Shown here piece by piece: positions 1-6,146 of a DNA stretch of 10,965 bases. The translations under genes and the position numbers were made by a program. Source of the stretch: Miltoncostaeales bacterium (GTDB lineage: Bacteria > Actinomycetota > Thermoleophilia > Miltoncostaeales > Miltoncostaeaceae); NCBI GenBank assembly GCA_030829765.1, contig JAUROO010000070.1:1-10965 (forward strand), in the 5' to 3' direction. Under the pieces are notes generated by a model. That model did not search any database, was not told the DNA's origin, and saw only the letters and a list, made by a program, of their open reading frames with translations. Every line of letters begins with the position of its first letter. Within the stretch, counting starts at the first letter, position 1.

Positions 1-620
1 ATGATCTGGATGTCCGGGCGGTGCTCCTTCAGCCGGCGCGACGAGCCCATGAGGGTGCCTCCGGTGCCGAGGCCCGCCACGAAGGCGTCGATCTCCGGGC
101 AGTCGCGCACGATCTCGGCGGCCGTGCCCTCGTAGTGGGCGCGCGGGTTGGCCGGGTTGCCGTACTGGTACAGCATCGGAATGCCCTCCTGCTCCGACAG
201 CCGCTTGGCCATCTCCACCGAACCGTTGGAGCCGGTCTCGCCCGGGCTCTCGATGATCTCCGCTCCGTAGATCTGCAACAGGCGCCGACGCTCTTCGGTG
301 ACGTTGTCGGGCATCACCGCCACGAGCTTGTAGCCGCGCACCCGGGAGATCATGGCCAGCGAGATGCCGGTGTTGCCGGAGGTCGGCTCCATGATGGTGT
401 CGCCGGGGCGGATGATCCCGCGCTCCTCGGCGTCGTCGATGAGGCTCTTGGCGGTGCGGTCCTTGATGGAGCCCGTGGGGTTGTGGCTCTCCATCTTCGC
501 GAGGATGCGCACGTCGGGGTTGGGCGACAGCCCGGACACGTCGATGAGCGGCGTCTCGCCAATGGAGGCCACGATGTCCTCGGACACCGCGAGCGGCGGG
601 GCATCGAGGCCGGTGCGCAT
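1..620 (-). CDS. cysM: CysM-type cysteine synthase (partial, C-terminus off window)
   Basis: PLP-dependent beta-substituting synthase making cysteine from an activated serine (O-phosphoserine or O-acetylserine) and a sulfur donor. About 206 residues are visible from ATG at 620; the C-terminal third lies beyond the window. Seen: PLP lysine K53 in PTGSIKDR, the substrate loop TSGNTG (80-85), MLYQYGNPAN (149-158) and the phosphate-binding GTGGT (185-189). MLYQYGNPAN and the preceding CysO-like gene favour the CysM branch, which in Mycobacterium tuberculosis uses O-phosphoserine and CysO thiocarboxylate. The C-terminal arginine that sets O-phosphoserine preference is not visible, so substrate choice is inferred from context. 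The start overlaps the stop of the carrier gene by one base (TGATG), suggesting translational coupling. A generic CysK or cystathionine beta-synthase-like enzyme is the alternative. Confidence 0.93.
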   Translation of the reverse strand, partial: MRTGLDAPPLAVSEDIVASIGETPLIDVSGLSPNPDVRILAKMESHNPTGSIKDRTAKSLIDDAEERGIIRPGDTIMEPTSGNTGISLAMISRVRGYKLVAVMPDNVTEERRRLLQIYGAEIIESPGETGSNGSVEMAKRLSEQEGIPMLYQYGNPANPRAHYEGTAAEIVRDCPEIDAFVAGLGTGGTLMGSSRRLKEHRPDIQI

Positions 621-898
621 CAGCGCGCCCCGCCCGCCATCGCCGGCAGGATCATGAGCGTGTCGGCGTCGCCCACCGGGGTGTCCGTCCACTGCAGCAG
701 CCGGGCATCCTCGTCGTTCACGTACAGGTTCACGTACTTGTGCAGCGTGCCGTCGGACGTGAGGATCTGCGCGCCCACCGCGGGATGCCGCGTGCAGAGG
801 TCGTCCAGCACCTCCCCCACCGTGGCGCCGTCGGCCTGCACCACGCGCTCGCCGCCGACGGCCTGCCGCAGCACCGGGGGGATCTTCACATTGCTCAT
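620..898 (-). CDS. cysO: CysO/MoaD/ThiS-family sulfur carrier protein with GG-AR tail
   Basis: A 92-aa ubiquitin-fold (beta-grasp) sulfur carrier. Its C-terminal glycine is expected to be adenylated by the upstream E1 protein, converted to a thiocarboxylate, and used as sulfide donor by the downstream CysM-type enzyme in the cytoplasm. Seen: the central segment KYVNLYVNDEDAR and the tail ILPAMAGGAR; both resemble mycobacterial CysO (YVNDED, ILPAVAGG). Unlike mature CysO it does not end in Gly-Gly: Ala-Arg follows before TGA, so the glycine must be exposed by a protease before activation. The ATG overlaps the upstream stop by four bases (ATGA) and the stop overlaps the next ATG by one base, so all three genes look coupled. 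A MoaD role in molybdopterin synthesis is the alternative, but no molybdopterin gene is nearby. Confidence 0.92.
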   Translation of the reverse strand: MSNVKIPPVLRQAVGGERVVQADGATVGEVLDDLCTRHPAVGAQILTSDGTLHKYVNLYVNDEDARLLQWTDTPVGDADTLMILPAMAGGAR

Positions 899-2091
899 GC
901 GGGCGCCCCTGCGGCCTCGTGGTCGTGGCTACCCACCCCGGCGCACCAGGCCTCGTAGTCACGCAGTTGCAGGTCGGCGTTCGGTCCGCACGACGGGCAG
1001 TCCGGGTCGCGCCGCACCTTGAGCTCGGTGAAGGTCATGCCGAGCGCGTCGTAGATCAGCAGGCGACCCGCGAGCGTGTCGCCGATGCCGAGCAGGACCT
1101 TGATGGCCTCGGTGGCCTGAACGTTGCCCATCACGCCGCACAGCACGCCCAGCACACCGGCCTCGCCGCACGAGGGCGCGAGGTCGGGCGGCGGGGGCTC
1201 GGGGAACAGGCAGCGGTAGCAGGGGCCGTCGTACGGCATGAAGACCGAGGCGTGGCCCTCGAACCGGAGGATGCTCGCGTGCACCAGCGGAGTGCGGGTC
1301 ATGAGCGCGGCATCGGCCAGCAGGTAGCGCGTGGGGAAGTTGTCGGCGCCGTCCACCACCACGTCGTAGTCCGACAGCAGGTCCAGCACGTTGTCGCGGT
1401 TCACGCGGAACGGGTGCACGTTCACCTGCACCTCGGGGTTGAGCGCGCGGATGGCCTCCTTGGCGCTCTCGCCCTTGTTCACTCCCACGCGATCAGTCGT
1501 GTGGATGATCTGGCGCTGCAGGTTGCTCTCGTCCACCACGTCGTCGTCCACCAGCCCGATGGTGCCCGCGCCGGCCGCGGCCAGGTAGTAGGCGGCAGGC
1601 GACCCCAGGCCGCCCGCGCCGATCAGCAGCACCCTGCTGTCGAGCAGCTTCAGCTGGCCCTCCTCGCCCACCTCGGGGATGAGGACGTGCCGCGAGTACC
1701 GCGACCGCTGCGCGGGAGTGAGGATGCGCGGCACCTCGACCGGGTGGTTGTTCTGCTTCCAGCGCGCGAAGCCACCCGCCAGGTTCGACACGTTGGTGTA
1801 CCCCATGTCGCGCAGCGTCACCGCCGCCAGCAGCGACCTCTGGCCGCTGGCGCACGAGATGAGCAGTTCGTGGTCGAGGTCGTGGGCCACGCCCGCCACA
1901 CGACTCTCGAGGAACCCTCGGGGGACGTGCACGGCGCCGGGCAGGTGGCCCTGGTCCCACTCGCCGGTCTCACGGACGTCGATGATGAGCGGCCCGGCGC
2001 CCTCGGCAACGCGCGGGGCGACCTCGGACGGCTCCACCTCGGGGATGACCTCGCGCGCCGCGGCGAGCAGGTCCTGGTAGCTCGGGGACAT
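895..2091 (-). CDS. moeZ: Rhodanese-E1 fusion: sulfur carrier adenylyltransferase/sulfurtransferase (MoeZ-like)
   Basis: A 398-aa cytoplasmic protein that should adenylate the C-terminal glycine of the carrier and pass it sulfur from a rhodanese persulfide. Residues about 1-118 are rhodanese: DVRETGEWDQGHLPGA, then active-site C80 in CASGQRS. Residues about 125-398 are a ThiF/MoeB-type E1: GAGGLGS (158-164), NLQRQ (190-194), DGADN (247-251), C308 in PSCGEAGV, and a zinc site C291/C294 with C365/C368. ATG at 2091 is chosen because GAGGAAGA lies 7 nt upstream and the open frame before it has no family similarity. Mycobacterial MoeZ has the same domains in the opposite order (E1 then rhodanese). 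It is first in a coupled operon with the carrier and CysM-type genes. Databases may label it MoeB. Confidence 0.9.
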   Translation of the reverse strand: MSPSYQDLLAAAREVIPEVEPSEVAPRVAEGAGPLIIDVRETGEWDQGHLPGAVHVPRGFLESRVAGVAHDLDHELLISCASGQRSLLAAVTLRDMGYTNVSNLAGGFARWKQNNHPVEVPRILTPAQRSRYSRHVLIPEVGEEGQLKLLDSRVLLIGAGGLGSPAAYYLAAAGAGTIGLVDDDVVDESNLQRQIIHTTDRVGVNKGESAKEAIRALNPEVQVNVHPFRVNRDNVLDLLSDYDVVVDGADNFPTRYLLADAALMTRTPLVHASILRFEGHASVFMPYDGPCYRCLFPEPPPPDLAPSCGEAGVLGVLCGVMGNVQATEAIKVLLGIGDTLAGRLLIYDALGMTFTELKVRRDPDCPSCGPNADLQLRDYEAWCAGVGSHDHEAAGAPA

Positions 2092-2098
2092 CGGGTGA

Positions 2099-2106
2099 TC
2101 TTCCTC
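2099..2106 (-). promoter_or_regulatory. Ribosome binding site of the rhodanese-E1 gene
   Basis: On the minus strand GAGGAAGA sits 7 nt before the ATG at 2091. It supports that start over any position further upstream in the open frame. Confidence 0.7.
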
Positions 2107-2114
2107 GTTACTCG

Positions 2115-2126
2115 TTTCCCGGGAAA
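2115..2126. promoter_or_regulatory. 12-bp perfect palindrome, candidate operator
   Basis: TTTCCCGGGAAA is a perfect inverted repeat. It lies in the leader of the cysteine operon, between the AT-rich promoter-like segment and the ribosome binding site, and also within the region upstream of the divergent gene at 2236. Its placement fits a repressor site sensing sulfur or cysteine status, but I do not recognise the motif as that of a known regulator. With no loop it is unlikely to be a terminator. Confidence 0.35.
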
Positions 2127-2145
2127 TCCAATGGCAATAATAGCA

Positions 2146-2174
2146 ATTAGATGCGCCGCCCCGCGCGGGCGTAA
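2146..2174 (-). promoter_or_regulatory. Candidate promoter for the cysteine operon
   Basis: On the minus strand TTACGC (2169-2174) is followed after 17 nt by TCTAAT (2146-2151), which matches 5 of 6 bases of the TATAAT -10 consensus. The -35 match is poor. The segment lies in the only AT-rich patch of this gap. It would give a leader of roughly 45-50 nt carrying the palindrome and the ribosome binding site. This is inferred from sequence alone. Confidence 0.4.
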
Positions 2175-2220
2175 CCTCGGGGTCCAGAGGGCGCCGACCA
2201 TAGCGGCCGCCCGGGGCAGC

Positions 2221-2226
2221 GGAGGG
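2221..2226 (+). promoter_or_regulatory. Ribosome binding site of the small Cys-motif gene
   Basis: GGAGGG lies 9 nt before the ATG at 2236 and fixes the start of the small gene within a much longer open frame that runs antisense to the rhodanese-E1 gene. Confidence 0.65.
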
Positions 2227-2235
2227 CCGTACGGC

Positions 2236-2520
2236 ATGGGCGCATCCATCCCCAAGAGCAGCTTCGTCAACCCCGATGCGCGGGTGCGGTGCCCCACGCC
2301 CGACTGCTGGGGTGACCTGCTTCTGTTCCCCACTGGCGACACGGACCGCGACGGCATACCGGCATTCTCCAACGCCACGCTGTGCCCCCTCTGCATGACG
2401 GGCTTCGACATCGATCCGGACATCACCGACCGCGACCTCTACCTGCGGGTGTCGTGGATGCGCGCGAACCCCGGGCAGTCGCTGCCCGACGACCTCGCGG
2501 CGCCGGACACGGGCGAATGA
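2236..2520 (+). CDS. Small two-Cys-pair protein, putative zinc ribbon, unknown function
   Basis: A 94-aa protein I cannot assign to a named family. It carries two cysteine pairs, C19-x4-C24 (RCPTPDCWG) and C50-x2-C53 (TLCPLC), separated by 25 residues. This is the spacing of a zinc-ribbon knuckle pair and makes zinc binding likely, but nucleic-acid binding is only a guess. The tail is acidic and has no membrane segment. The start is set by GGAGGG 9 nt upstream; the open frame continues further upstream only as antisense to the E1 gene. Its stop overlaps the rarA start by four bases (ATGA), so it heads the plus-strand operon and is probably co-translated with rarA. Confidence 0.75.
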   Translation: MGASIPKSSFVNPDARVRCPTPDCWGDLLLFPTGDTDRDGIPAFSNATLCPLCMTGFDIDPDITDRDLYLRVSWMRANPGQSLPDDLAAPDTGE

Positions 2521-3884
2521 CCGGAGCACCCGACCTGTTCGGCGATGCCGTGGAGAGCGCGCTGGAGGACGCGCGCCCCCTCGCCGCCCGCATGCGTCCC
2601 CGGTCCCTCGATGAGGTGGCGGGCCATGCGGAGCACCTCGGACCCGAGGGCTTCCTGCGGCGCGCCATCGCGGCCGATGAGGTGCCGTCGATCATCCTGT
2701 ACGGCCCGCCCGGCACCGGGAAGACCACGCTCGCGCGCGTGGTGGCCACCGGCACGCGCGCGGAGTTCGAGGAGCTCTCGGCGGTGTCGGCGGGCCTCGC
2801 GGACGTCCGCGCGGTGCTTCAGCGGGCGCGCGACCGCCTTGCCGCAGGCATTCGCACCGTGCTGTTCATCGATGAGATCCACCGGTTCACCAAGGCCCAG
2901 CAGGATGCCCTGCTGCCGGCGGTGGAGGACGGGCTGGTGGTGCTGGTCGGGGCCACCACCGAGAACCCCTACTACGAGGTGAACGCGGCCCTGGTGTCGC
3001 GCATGCGGGTCCTGCAGCTTGAGGGCCTCGACGCGGATGACGTCGGCGCGTTGATCGACCGGGGCCTCGCCGACGAGCGGGGGCTGGCCGGGACCGTGTC
3101 CGTGACGCCCGAGGCGCGCGCGGCCATCGTGCGCATGGCGGGGGGCGACGCGCGGTACGCCCTGAACCTGCTGGAGGCCGCCGCCGGCCTGGCGGGCGAT
3201 GGGCCGGTGACGCCGGAGGTGGTGGAACGTGCGGGCGGCGGACGGGCGGTGGTGTACGACCGCAATGGCGATCAGCACTACAACGTGGCCTCGGCCTTCA
3301 TCAAGTCGCTTCGCGGCAGCGACCCCGACGCGGCCCTGTACTGGCTGGCGGTGATGCTGCAGGGGGGCGAGGACCCGAAGTTCATCGCGCGCCGGATGAT
3401 CGTGGCGGCCAGCGAGGACATCGGCAACGCCGACCCGCGGGCGCTCGAGGTGGCGGTGGCCGCGGCCCGCGCGCTGGAGTTCGTGGGGCTGCCCGAGGCA
3501 CGCATCAACCTGGCGCAGGCAGCCACCTATCTGGCGCTCGCCCCCAAGAGCGACGCCGCGTACCGGGGAATCGATGCCGCGATCGCGCGCGTGCGCGACG
3601 AGGGCGCACGCGTTCCCCCCCTCGCGCTGCGCGATGCCAGCCCGGCAAACCGCGAGAACCTGGGGCATGGCACGGGGTATGTGAATCCGCATGGGGCACG
3701 GGGCCGCGTGACGGGTGATTCGTGCATGCCGGCTGGCCTTGAGGACGTGCAGTTCTACGTGCCCACCGGGACCGGCGCCGAGGGCGATCTCGCGGCCCGG
3801 CTCGCGGCGCTTCGCGCCCGCGCCCGCGGCGCCGCGGGGTCTGGCACGATGCCGCCGTCAGCGGAGCCGGGAGACGACGGGTGA
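2517..3884 (+). CDS. rarA: Replication-associated recombination protein A (RarA/MgsA), AAA+ ATPase
   Basis: A 455-aa clamp-loader-like AAA+ ATPase of the RarA/MgsA/WRNIP1 family, which acts at stalled replication forks and on single-strand/double-strand junctions. Seen in order: the family start ARPLAARMRP (18-28), Walker A GPPGTGKT (63-70), Walker B LFIDEIH (116-122), sensor-1 region GATTENP (145-151), sensor-2 arginine R213 in GGDAR, and the C-terminal oligomerisation region starting near HYNVASAFIKS (254-264). This ends in the typical GYVNPH and YVPTGTG segments. Length matches the family (about 450 aa). The ATG overlaps the preceding stop (ATGA) and the TGA overlaps the next GTG start (GTGA). 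The N-terminal APDLFG loosely resembles a sliding-clamp-binding peptide; that is only a suggestion. Confidence 0.97.
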   Translation: MTGAPDLFGDAVESALEDARPLAARMRPRSLDEVAGHAEHLGPEGFLRRAIAADEVPSIILYGPPGTGKTTLARVVATGTRAEFEELSAVSAGLADVRAVLQRARDRLAAGIRTVLFIDEIHRFTKAQQDALLPAVEDGLVVLVGATTENPYYEVNAALVSRMRVLQLEGLDADDVGALIDRGLADERGLAGTVSVTPEARAAIVRMAGGDARYALNLLEAAAGLAGDGPVTPEVVERAGGGRAVVYDRNGDQHYNVASAFIKSLRGSDPDAALYWLAVMLQGGEDPKFIARRMIVAASEDIGNADPRALEVAVAAARALEFVGLPEARINLAQAATYLALAPKSDAAYRGIDAAIARVRDEGARVPPLALRDASPANRENLGHGTGYVNPHGARGRVTGDSCMPAGLEDVQFYVPTGTGAEGDLAARLAALRARARGAAGSGTMPPSAEPGDDG

Positions 3885-4549
3885 GCATCGAGGTGCAGGT
3901 GGGGCCGATGTCGGCGGGGGATTTCCGCCGGCTGTTCCGGTACGCCGAGTCCGAGTCGTCGGGCGACCGCGCGCAGGGCAAGGCCGACGATCCGCTCCGC
4001 ACCGTGGCGGAGGTCATCGTGCGGCACGGCGGGGCGGCGGTGGCCGAGGAGGTCTTCCGCGTGACGCTGCCGGCGGACGCGGATGAGGAGGTGTTCGCCC
4101 TCCGGGCGTCGCTGATCCGCGAGGGCATCGCGCACCGCATGGAGCAGCAGCTGGACGATGGCCTCACCGAGGAGGTCTCGTGGCACACGCACGGCGACCA
4201 CGACCATGAGCGCGCCGTGGTGCGCACCGCGCGTGGCGACGTGGCCCTGGTGGCCGCCGCGTGGGCGGAGATGGCAGTGACCTGCCCCGACATGGACATC
4301 CGCGACCGGCTGAACGACTACTTCTTCGTGGACGCCACGGGGCACCACATGACGGAGATCCCGCTGGACGTGGACGACGACATCCCCGACGCCGACCGCG
4401 AGGTGGGCGGCGTGCCCATCATGCTCGCCGACGAATGGGCGCTGGTGGCCCGGTACCACGGCGACCTGGAGTTGCGTGACCGGCTGAACGACCTGTACGC
4501 CGGGCGACGCGAGCTGGGCGTGCCCCCCGGGCCCGACGACCTGGGCTAG
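3881..4549 (+). CDS. Unrecognised acidic 222-aa protein with internal repeat and His cluster
   Basis: I do not recognise this family. The protein is acidic, has no signal peptide or membrane segment, and has one cysteine (C135). Residues 101-110 (WHTHGDHDHE) hold four histidines among acidic residues, a possible metal-binding patch. Two segments with the same spacing, W128-F148 and W186-Y206, share 10 of 21 residues, including an identical RDRLND, so the C-terminal half seems to contain a duplicated unit. The GTG start overlaps the rarA stop by four bases, and TAG is followed four bases later by the start of the ThyX-like gene. It is therefore probably co-translated with a replication-fork ATPase and a ThyX-like protein, which is the only hint to its role. 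Confidence 0.85.
   Translation: MSIEVQVGPMSAGDFRRLFRYAESESSGDRAQGKADDPLRTVAEVIVRHGGAAVAEEVFRVTLPADADEEVFALRASLIREGIAHRMEQQLDDGLTEEVSWHTHGDHDHERAVVRTARGDVALVAAAWAEMAVTCPDMDIRDRLNDYFFVDATGHHMTEIPLDVDDDIPDADREVGGVPIMLADEWALVARYHGDLELRDRLNDLYAGRRELGVPPGPDDLG
4262..4498 (+). repeat. Internal 21-residue repeat pair in the 222-aa protein
   Basis: The two copies span 4262-4324 and 4436-4498. Both follow W-A-x2-A-x4-D-x3-RDRLND-x2. At the DNA level they share the exact 15-mer GACCGGCTGAACGAC at 4304-4318 and 4478-4492. The flanking codons differ, so this looks like an old protein-level duplication rather than a recent DNA duplication. Confidence 0.7.
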
Positions 4550-4553
4550 CCGG

Positions 4554-6146
4554 GTGGCGCAGGGCGACCTCAGCGCGGATGAACGCGCACGCGTCGCGCC
4601 GTACGTGACCGACCCCGACGGGCCGGTGTTCGCGCTGCTCAACCTGCCCGAGGCCGTGAAGGGCGCGCTGTTCGCCCGGTACTCGCGAAGCCCCGACTCG
4701 GTGCGGCGCATCCTGCTGGAGGAGTTCCTGCCGGATGGCCACGGGGAGGCCGTGCCTGTGCCCGAGGTGGGCTCCGACCGCGCACGGCAGTTCTTCCAGC
4801 GCGTGCTGGCCGAGTACGGCGACGACTCGGTGGCGCAGTTGGGCGGTGCGCACGTGGCGATCGAGGGCGTGAGCAACGTGCTGACCAAGGTGATCGAGTG
4901 GGGCCGGCTGGCCTCGTACCTGGAGCAGTCCACCCGCTACGTGCCCTACACGGATCAGGTGGACGGACGCTGGAAGTACGTGCGGCCACCCGGCATCGCG
5001 GCCCGCCCGGCGCTGCTGGCCCGCTATGAGTCGGTGCTGGACGACGCATTCGCCACCTACGCGCGCTTGTTCGAATCGGTGCTGGACCACCTGGTGGCGC
5101 AGTCGGGCGACGACGGCGACGCCGCCGTGCGGCGTGCGCTGCGCGCGCGGGCACTCGACGCCGTGCGCGGCCTGCTGCCGGCGGCCACTACCGCGAACCT
5201 GGGCGTGTACGCGAGCGGTCAGGCGTGGGAATCGCTGATCATCCGCCTGCGCGCCCACCCGCTGGCCGAGGCGCGCATCGTGGGCGATCAGGTGCTGGCC
5301 GCGCTGCGGCAGGTGATCCCCGACTTCCTCACGCGCGTGGACCGGCCCGACCGCGGCGAGCGCATGGGGGCCTACCGCCTGGCCACGGATGACCGGGCCG
5401 CCGCGCTGTGGGAGGAAATCGGCGGCACGGGCGCGCCCGCCTCCGGCACCGCCGACGTGCGGCTTCTGGCGCATGATGCGGATGGCGAGCGGCGCGTGCT
5501 GGCCCATGCCCTCTGGCCGGCGTCCGGGTGGGCGCTGGATGACGTGCGGGCGCGCGTGGACGTCATGTCCGACGACGCCGTGCGCGCGGCACTGGCCCGC
5601 TGGGCCCACGGCCGCGCCGACCGGCGTGAGCGACCGGGCCGCGCGCTCGAGGCCACCCAGTACCTCTTCGAGGTGACGTGCGACTACGGCGCCTACCGCG
5701 ACCTGCAGCGCCACCGCATCCTCACGCTCGAGGCGCAGCCGCTGGGCGCGGACCTCGGGTTCGAGCCGTCACCCGACGTCGCTGCTGCGGGACTGGCCGA
5801 TGAGTTCGCGTGCGTGCAGCGGCGGTCCGCGGACCTGTGGCGCGAGGTGCGGGACGAGGTGCCCGACGAGGCCCCGTACGCCGTCACCATGGCCCACCGC
5901 CTGAGGTTCGCCCTGCGGATGAACGCCCGCGAGGCCATGCACCTGATCGAACTGCGCAGCCAGCCCCAGGGGCACACCGCGTACCGGCGGGTGGCGCGCG
6001 ACATGCTGCGGGCCATCCGCGACGATGCCGGCCACCCGGGCATCGCCGGCCTCATGGGCTTCGCCGACATGTCCGGCGACGGCGACCGCCTGGCGCAGGA
6101 GCGGCGTTCGGAGGCCCGCCGGGCCGCTGATACCGTGGATTCCTGA
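4554..6146 (+). CDS. Tandem ThyX-like (Thy1-domain) protein, probably not a classical thymidylate synthase
   Basis: A 530-aa protein made of two ThyX-like halves; ThyX is normally a 200-250-aa flavin-dependent thymidylate synthase acting as a tetramer. N-terminal half: AEYGDDSVAQLGGAHVAIEG (86-105), then WGRLASYLEQSTRY (116-129), which lines up with RHRxxSxxExSxR but lacks its first Arg-His. C-terminal half: DYGAYRDLQ then RHRILTLEAQPLG (386-398), which keeps RHR but loses the Ser, Glu, Ser and Arg. Both halves keep later ThyX-like helices (AWESLIIRLR 224-233; NAREAMHLIELR 457-468). A classical dTMP-synthesising role is doubtful; a related flavin or nucleotide role is an inference. The start is GTG, four bases after the previous stop, with no clear Shine-Dalgarno. 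Its stop overlaps the next ATG (TGATG). Confidence 0.88.
   Translation: MAQGDLSADERARVAPYVTDPDGPVFALLNLPEAVKGALFARYSRSPDSVRRILLEEFLPDGHGEAVPVPEVGSDRARQFFQRVLAEYGDDSVAQLGGAHVAIEGVSNVLTKVIEWGRLASYLEQSTRYVPYTDQVDGRWKYVRPPGIAARPALLARYESVLDDAFATYARLFESVLDHLVAQSGDDGDAAVRRALRARALDAVRGLLPAATTANLGVYASGQAWESLIIRLRAHPLAEARIVGDQVLAALRQVIPDFLTRVDRPDRGERMGAYRLATDDRAAALWEEIGGTGAPASGTADVRLLAHDADGERRVLAHALWPASGWALDDVRARVDVMSDDAVRAALARWAHGRADRRERPGRALEATQYLFEVTCDYGAYRDLQRHRILTLEAQPLGADLGFEPSPDVAAAGLADEFACVQRRSADLWREVRDEVPDEAPYAVTMAHRLRFALRMNAREAMHLIELRSQPQGHTAYRRVARDMLRAIRDDAGHPGIAGLMGFADMSGDGDRLAQERRSEARRAADTVDS

Noticed and set aside
919..2520. A 533-codon plus-strand open frame running through the rhodanese-E1 gene
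   Set aside because: Only its last 94 codons (from the ATG with GGAGGG at 2221) look like a protein. The rest is low-complexity His/Val/Arg-rich antisense of a clearly conserved gene, as expected in high-GC DNA.
2092..2529. N-terminal extension of the rhodanese-E1 protein
   Set aside because: The extra codons cover the promoter-like region and the divergent small gene, lack family similarity, and GAGGAAGA supports the start at 2091.
2439..3692. A 417-codon minus-strand open frame opposite rarA
   Set aside because: RarA on the plus strand has all its catalytic motifs, and the antisense frame has none and no ribosome binding site.
4419..5714. A 431-codon minus-strand open frame opposite the ThyX-like gene
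   Set aside because: It is antisense of a protein with clear ThyX-like motifs in both halves, and its own translation is low complexity.
4554..6146. Calling this gene a normal thymidylate synthase (thyX)
   Set aside because: It is more than twice the usual length, and neither half has the complete RHRxxSxxExSxR signature, so only the family and not the activity is supported.
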